A DNA stretch of 64,000 nt from Algivirga pacifica. GTDB lineage: Bacteria > Bacteroidota > Bacteroidia > Cytophagales > Flammeovirgaceae. The DNA lies in the NCBI RefSeq assembly GCF_039543525.1, contig NZ_BAABJX010000026.1, forward strand, positions 62,001-126,000, given 5' to 3'. Both the position numbers and the translations under genes were made by a program. Of the stretch, positions 59,718 through 64,000 are shown piece after piece. Numbering within the stretch: position 1 is the first letter of the stretch; every line of letters begins with the position of its first letter. The notes below the pieces were generated by a model, which saw only the letters and a program-made list of their open reading frames with translations, had not been told where the DNA came from and ran no database searches.

Positions 59718-60194
59718 CTATCGCAACATTCCTCTGTATATCCCCGGCGTAGAATTTTCAATCAGCGTAGCTCCTACCACGTTCTCGTAAAACTCTACCG
59801 GGCCAACCCCTCCAATAATTCCGTAAGCATACCCCATATGCTTCAGTTGTTGCAATGCTTCCAAAAGTAATACTTTTCCGATTCCCAATCCACGGTAGGC
59901 TTGCAAGACTCCTGTAGGACCAAAAAATGTTTTGCCGGTCGCTTCGTAAGCGGCAAAACCAATCATCTGCTTCTCGTGGGTCGCGATAATACAGGAAACG
60001 GGTTGCTGTATAAATGCTACTTCTACTTCACTGGCCCAATGTGGATTGAAATGCTCTCTTACCCAATCGACAATCACATGCTTTTCTGGGGCGATTGCAT
60101 GGCGTATTTCAATGCCTTCCAACTGTAGTTGCTTGGTCTTTTCCTGCCAAGTAGAAGGATGGGGTAGATCGTAGAGTTTGACAAGCATATCCAT
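59718..60194 (-). CDS. GNAT-family N-acetyltransferase
   Basis: The ATG at 60194 gives 158 residues; an upstream TTG at 60212 is an alternative. The acetyl-CoA binding segment is VLQAYRGLGIGKVLLLEALQ (Q/RxxGxG/A, near 108-127). The protein is cytoplasmic, single-domain and of normal length. The gene begins 29 bases after the GlcNAc kinase stop, so the two are probably co-transcribed. A role in amino-sugar metabolism (for example glucosamine acetylation) is suggested only by position. Confidence 0.85.
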   Translation of the reverse strand: MDMLVKLYDLPHPSTWQEKTKQLQLEGIEIRHAIAPEKHVIVDWVREHFNPHWASEVEVAFIQQPVSCIIATHEKQMIGFAAYEATGKTFFGPTGVLQAYRGLGIGKVLLLEALQQLKHMGYAYGIIGGVGPVEFYENVVGATLIENSTPGIYRGMLR

Positions 60195-60223
60195 AGTCCA
60201 CAAATTTATCAATGAAACAATTA

Positions 60224-61201
60224 TTACTTCTCCTTAGTAGCGCTAAACGTTGTCTCTGATCGAAACTGAGGAGTTACCTCTATGACTTTTCCATTCATAG
60301 CCGTCGTTGTTTCCGTCAGTACTTTCCCATTGAGTGTATTCCCATTTAGAATATTCTCACTACATCCCTTATGAAACGTCTCCAGTCCAGCAATAGGTTG
60401 CTTTTGGATAAGTCCCATATTCACTCCTTTCTCCTCAGAGGTTTCCTGTAAAAGCTCTCTGAAGTGATAGGCGATAGATCCTACAAATCTCACCTCGGCA
60501 CCTTCCTCTGCTTCTTTGTAACTCAGCACATAGTAATCCAGGAATTTCGAGAAGCTGTCTTTAAGGATGTGACGACACTCTTCTGTTTCCTTCCAGTCAT
60601 TCAAGAAAGGGACAAAAGATGCCAGGAAGCGATTAGGCATTGGGCTGCGATAAATTCGCTCCAAGATCTGTACTCTGGATAACTGATAACGATCGTAAAA
60701 ATCCTGCAATACCTCCGTAGGAAGTTTTCTTAGCAGTATAGCACTCATCAGTTCTTTTCCCAGTACAGCACCACTACCCCAGTCCGCCAGGATATATCCC
60801 AGAGAGCTCACATTATCCACAATAGAATTTCCATCATACACACAAGAGTTGGCCCCTGTACCCAAGATACAGGCAATCCCTTTTTCCTCCTGAAACAAGC
60901 TTCTGGCCGCGCCAAACATGTCGCTATTTACCTCTATACAAGCTTCCTTCACAGAAGAAGCAATCGCTCTCTGTACAATTTGTTGCTTTTCTACAATACC
61001 GCATCCGGCACCATAAAAATAAACATGTTCTATTTTGTTGGGATCCAATGCTACAGCCACATCCTCAGATATTCTCTGAGAAATTTCTTCTTCTGTTAAA
61101 AAATATGGATTCAACCCTATTGTTTGAAAGCCATTTCTCTCCCCCCCTTCAATCACTAACCAATCTGTCTTAGTTGATCCACTATCCGCAATTAGTATCA
61201 T
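60224..61201 (-). CDS. N-acetylglucosamine kinase-like (BadF/BadG family) ATPase
   Basis: The 325-residue actin-fold kinase begins MILIADSGSTKTDWLVIEGG, the phosphate-1 loop. It has CILGTGANSCVYDG (near 112-125) as the adenosine/phosphate-2 segment and ADWGSGAVLGKELM near 140. This layout fits the BadF/BadG/BcrA/BcrD group that includes N-acetylglucosamine kinases. It would make GlcNAc 6-phosphate in the cytoplasm. The neighbours (GNAT, AmpG-like permease, GH3) support that substrate. The family also includes activators of dehydratases, but no cysteine cluster for an iron-sulfur centre is present. Confidence 0.85.
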   Translation of the reverse strand: MILIADSGSTKTDWLVIEGGERNGFQTIGLNPYFLTEEEISQRISEDVAVALDPNKIEHVYFYGAGCGIVEKQQIVQRAIASSVKEACIEVNSDMFGAARSLFQEEKGIACILGTGANSCVYDGNSIVDNVSSLGYILADWGSGAVLGKELMSAILLRKLPTEVLQDFYDRYQLSRVQILERIYRSPMPNRFLASFVPFLNDWKETEECRHILKDSFSKFLDYYVLSYKEAEEGAEVRFVGSIAYHFRELLQETSEEKGVNMGLIQKQPIAGLETFHKGCSENILNGNTLNGKVLTETTTAMNGKVIEVTPQFRSETTFSATKEK

Positions 61202-61356
61202 ATGTTTGTCGTTTTGAAGCCGCAGCTCCTCTCCGTTTGCATAACCGTGTATTCGTGAAGTAGCCTTAAGTAGACTTCTCCCTTCTACAAAGGTTTTATT
61301 TTAAACACATATACCATTCACTGAAAAAGGGGATTTAAAAAAATCACAAGTAGTCG

Positions 61357-61394
61357 CTTTGTGGGTGCAGCGATGCATCGCTGCACCCACAAAG
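61357..61394. terminator. 38-bp perfect palindrome after the NarL-type gene
   Basis: CTTTGTGGGTGCAGCGATG and its exact complement join with no loop. It lies six bases after the response regulator stop on the minus strand. On that strand the hairpin is followed by GACTACTTGTGATTTTTTT, so a distal T run exists. It could be a terminator, or another small palindromic repeat used as one. Confidence 0.65.
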
Positions 61395-61399
61395 ATAGT

Positions 61400-62041
61400 T
61401 TAACTAATAATCCCTTGCTTGAAAGCAATCTGCACCAACTCTGCGGTATTCTTGGCTTTTAACTTTAACAGTAGATTTTTTCGGTGGGTTTCTACCGTAT
61501 TTTTGGTAATAAACAAGCGTTCTGCGATTTGGTAGGTTGTATACCCATTGGCGATCTCTTTTAAGACACCAATTTCTCTTTCGGATAGCGTGTCGTTGAG
61601 GTATTCTCTACGGTTTTGCATGATAAACGTAGAAAGCAACACTTTGGAAGCTTCATCACTCAAGTAGCTCTCTCCCTTGTTTACTGTTTCAATAGCTTCT
61701 ACCAATTCTTCCTTCTCTGTATTCTTTAGCACATAACCATGTGCCCCCTTCTTCATCATGTTAGCGATAAAGCGTTTTTCCCCGTGCATCGATAACCCTA
61801 GAATCTTAACGGAAGGGTGCAGTTTTACCACTTGCTCAGTCACTTCAATACCATCCATATCTGGCATACTGATATCCAGAATAAGAACATCTACCAAGGT
61901 TTCTTGCAAAAATTGTAGGGCCTCTTTACCATTATGTGCTTCTCCAACCACTTCGATATGCTCTTCTTCTGCGAGCAGAGAGCGTATCCCTTGGATAAAC
62001 ATTTTGTGATCGTCAGCGATTAATACTTTAATTGTATTCAT
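61400..62041 (-). CDS. NarL/FixJ-type (LuxR) response regulator
   Basis: The 213-residue protein has a receiver domain with phosphoacceptor Asp56 in VLILDISMPDMDG and a C-terminal LuxR-type helix-turn-helix (about 148-210), LSEREIGVLKEIANGYTTYQIAERLFI. It is the output for the kinase encoded upstream, whose end it overlaps by 14 bases; translational coupling is likely. No target promoter is evident in the window. Confidence 0.94.
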   Translation of the reverse strand: MNTIKVLIADDHKMFIQGIRSLLAEEEHIEVVGEAHNGKEALQFLQETLVDVLILDISMPDMDGIEVTEQVVKLHPSVKILGLSMHGEKRFIANMMKKGAHGYVLKNTEKEELVEAIETVNKGESYLSDEASKVLLSTFIMQNRREYLNDTLSEREIGVLKEIANGYTTYQIAERLFITKNTVETHRKNLLLKLKAKNTAELVQIAFKQGIIS

Positions 62042-63998
62042 AGGACTCTTGTTTGTTTAGTTTTGTTATTGGTATATCGAGTAGAAATGTTGTTCCCTTT
62101 TGTAGGAAAGAGTCTATGGTCACCTCTCCTCCCAGGAACTTCACCCGAGACATAATATTATCAATACCGATTCCCTTATACTCCAGGGAGGTATCAAAGC
62201 CAACTCCATTATCCTCAATAATAATATTGAGGCTTTCTTCGTGATACATCAACTGCACACTAAGTTTGCTCGCTTTGGCGTGTTTAATGACATTTTGCGT
62301 TATTTCCTGACAAATACGGAAAAGATTCATTTCCATTTTAGCAGGCAAGCGATTTTCTTCATCATTTCCCCATACGTGATAGGAAACATCCAGTTCTGAG
62401 GCGATCTGTAAATCTTCCAGATAATCTTGGAGCGCAGAATCTAACCCGAACTTGATCAATGCTCCAGGCATCATATTATGAGAAATACGTCTTACCTCCT
62501 GGAAGGTTTGGTCTAACATCCCAACCACCTGTAGATACTGCTGCTGTCTCTCCTCTGTAATATCTTTGGAGAAGTCCTTAAAGCGCATACGGACAGAGGA
62601 AAGCATTCCCCCTATACTATCATGTAAATCTTGTGCAATTCTCTTTCGCTCTGCCTCCTGTGTTTCGTTAATCTGTCCAATGTGCTGAATACGTTGCTCC
62701 TCAATAAACTCATTGAGCATTGCTTTTTCCTTAACTTCCTGCCTCAATTGTTCATTTAGCTGTACTGTTTGTTGATGCACCAAAGCATTATACATGTTCA
62801 TGGCTGCCTGACTGGCCAACATATTAAACTTCTTAATATTTTCCGACGTAAACACATTGCTGACCAAGGAGCTTTCCAGAGAAAATATGATGTTTCTTCC
62901 GTTAGGCATACTGACAGGAACACAAAGCATCGAGCGTACATCTGTATTACGATTATGAAGTAGATGCAGACTATGATTACTCTCTGGCGTTAAGTTGACC
63001 ACTTCCTTCTTACGATACGCATACAGGATAACCGAAAACTCTAGCTCTGTATCCTTAATGAACTTAGGGTCCTCATAATAACGAATAGAAAAGTCCAAGG
63101 CGTTTCCTTTCCCTAATACTTTAAGCTGTCCTTGTTCCTCAAGAATAAGGGTTGCTTTATCTGCACCCGTTTGCTTCATGGCAAGGATAAGTAACCTCTT
63201 GACAATAGCCCCCATGGATACTTTATCGGTAAAGTGTAACTGCAACTCTCCTATGGAAGCATAGGTCGCCATGGTAGATACCATACCGTCATGCAAATAA
63301 CGATATTGGTTGTGCAGCTGCTTTTCTACAGCCTTTGCCCCCCATTTCTTTAAGGCATGGATGGCCTTTCTAAATTGGTCTGTCGCCTCGGTCACTACTC
63401 CTCTCCCTACCACATAATAACGCATGAGTAAAATGTGGATCAAAGCCTTATCTTGTATGTAAGGAGTACTTTCGACCTCCTCCAACGCTTTCTGATACAT
63501 TTCTCCATCTCCTGCCCTTCCGGTGACCCTTTGATACTCTGCATAAAGCAAGGTACACTTATGTTGAAAGTTCTCTGGACTGGACTGTTGCCATAATACA
63601 AACTGATCAATCAAATCCTGTATTTCATCAAGATAATGTTTGCGTTCTTCCGGCTCAATATTTTGAAAATTGAGCATCACAGACAAAGCATAATAGTATA
63701 AAGTCTCAGAGTACAACGGTGAACTTTTATGCAAGAACCAAGACATTCTGGCTTGGGTAAACGCATGCATTGCGTCCTCAAAATACCCAAAGAAAAAGGC
63801 ATACTTTCCCGTCACATAATAACGATAGAATGCTTCTTCATGCGCAAAAGCATTCACTTCTACCTGAGTAGACTCCCCCAAGGCAAAAGATAAGTTCTCT
63901 CCTGTCAGCGCTAACAATAACTCTCGGTGATAATCCAGAATATAAGAGGTGAAATTCTTGAAACGAGTATCCGTAAGCTGATAGATATCATCCTGCAA
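62028..63998 (-). CDS. GAF/HisKA_3 sensor histidine kinase (5' end outside window)
   Basis: The readable part is 656 residues, and the frame stays open to the right edge, so the true start probably lies outside; the TTG at 63998 is not a trusted start. Residues 1-230 are helical and TPR-like, about 255-410 form a GAF domain, and a coiled coil (415-445) leads to RIAQDLHDSIGGMLSSVRM with the phosphorylated His. The ATPase box has NLFRICQEITQNVIKHAKAS and DNGVGFD. The TPR-plus-GAF layout resembles the C-terminal half of very large ATPase-sensor kinases. The partner regulator gene overlaps its stop. Confidence 0.9.
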   Translation of the reverse strand: MQDDIYQLTDTRFKNFTSYILDYHRELLLALTGENLSFALGESTQVEVNAFAHEEAFYRYYVTGKYAFFFGYFEDAMHAFTQARMSWFLHKSSPLYSETLYYYALSVMLNFQNIEPEERKHYLDEIQDLIDQFVLWQQSSPENFQHKCTLLYAEYQRVTGRAGDGEMYQKALEEVESTPYIQDKALIHILLMRYYVVGRGVVTEATDQFRKAIHALKKWGAKAVEKQLHNQYRYLHDGMVSTMATYASIGELQLHFTDKVSMGAIVKRLLILAMKQTGADKATLILEEQGQLKVLGKGNALDFSIRYYEDPKFIKDTELEFSVILYAYRKKEVVNLTPESNHSLHLLHNRNTDVRSMLCVPVSMPNGRNIIFSLESSLVSNVFTSENIKKFNMLASQAAMNMYNALVHQQTVQLNEQLRQEVKEKAMLNEFIEEQRIQHIGQINETQEAERKRIAQDLHDSIGGMLSSVRMRFKDFSKDITEERQQQYLQVVGMLDQTFQEVRRISHNMMPGALIKFGLDSALQDYLEDLQIASELDVSYHVWGNDEENRLPAKMEMNLFRICQEITQNVIKHAKASKLSVQLMYHEESLNIIIEDNGVGFDTSLEYKGIGIDNIMSRVKFLGGEVTIDSFLQKGTTFLLDIPITKLNKQESYEYN

Positions 63999-64000
63999 CT

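Overview
The window looks like chromosomal DNA from a marine-type, gliding-lineage Bacteroidota, most likely Cytophagales; this is inferred from gene content, not from a marker gene. The supporting evidence is a SusC/SusD pair, a type IX secretion (T9SS) plug-family protein, two proteins with T9SS-like C-terminal sorting tails, LytTR/LytS and NarL-type two-component systems, DUF2141, DUF2807 and DUF1207-like proteins, and lipoprotein signals of the usual form. There is no prophage, CRISPR array or rRNA. One tRNA-Gly(GCC) is present at 14.2 kb, with a broken partial copy at 14.6 kb.

Layout. 0-4 kb: start of an AraC-type regulator (edge), an M24 Xaa-Pro aminopeptidase, a DUF2807 lipoprotein and a nitroreductase. 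4-12 kb: LytTR regulator and LytS-like kinase downstream of a complete RND efflux operon (adaptor, pump, TolC channel). 12-16 kb: phosphoglucomutase, tRNA region and a VC0807-type membrane protein. 16-20 kb: a beta-propeller/caspase fusion, a lysoplasmalogenase and a T9SS plug-family protein. 20-24 kb: tryptophan 2,3-dioxygenase and a two-gene HdrD-like iron-sulfur electron-transfer module. 24-42 kb: mostly single genes, including an LD-carboxypeptidase, an alpha/beta-hydrolase-OsmC fusion, a class C serine hydrolase, an M14 carboxypeptidase and a PLP aminotransferase. 42-48 kb: a GHL10 glycoside hydrolase and a large N-acetylmuramoyl-L-alanine amidase. 48-56 kb: a lipoprotein, a single-strand (IS200/RAYT-type) transposase and a SusC/SusD pair. 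56-61 kb: GH3 N-acetylhexosaminidase, AmpG-like permease, GNAT protein and N-acetylglucosamine kinase. 61-64 kb: NarL-type response regulator and its GAF/HisKA_3 kinase (cut by the edge).

How genes may work together. The amidase, GHL10 hydrolase, SusCD, GH3, AmpG-like permease and GlcNAc kinase could form a path that breaks down cell-wall (or chitin-like) glycan outside the cytoplasm and phosphorylates GlcNAc inside. This is an inference from families and proximity.

The most unusual aspect is the intergenic DNA. It holds several repeat families: (A) arrays of 13-15 nt mini-hairpins separated by TTGAG/CTCAA, usually placed within a few bases of a stop codon; (B) long palindromes built on GTTGAATC; (C) REPIN-like elements near a lone transposase, two of which bracket the SusCD pair in inverted orientation; (D) GGGCGACC palindromes; (E) 7-bp tandem repeats, several touching start or stop codons. 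Other points worth a second look are a SusD protein with a PDZ-like insertion and the propeller-caspase fusion.
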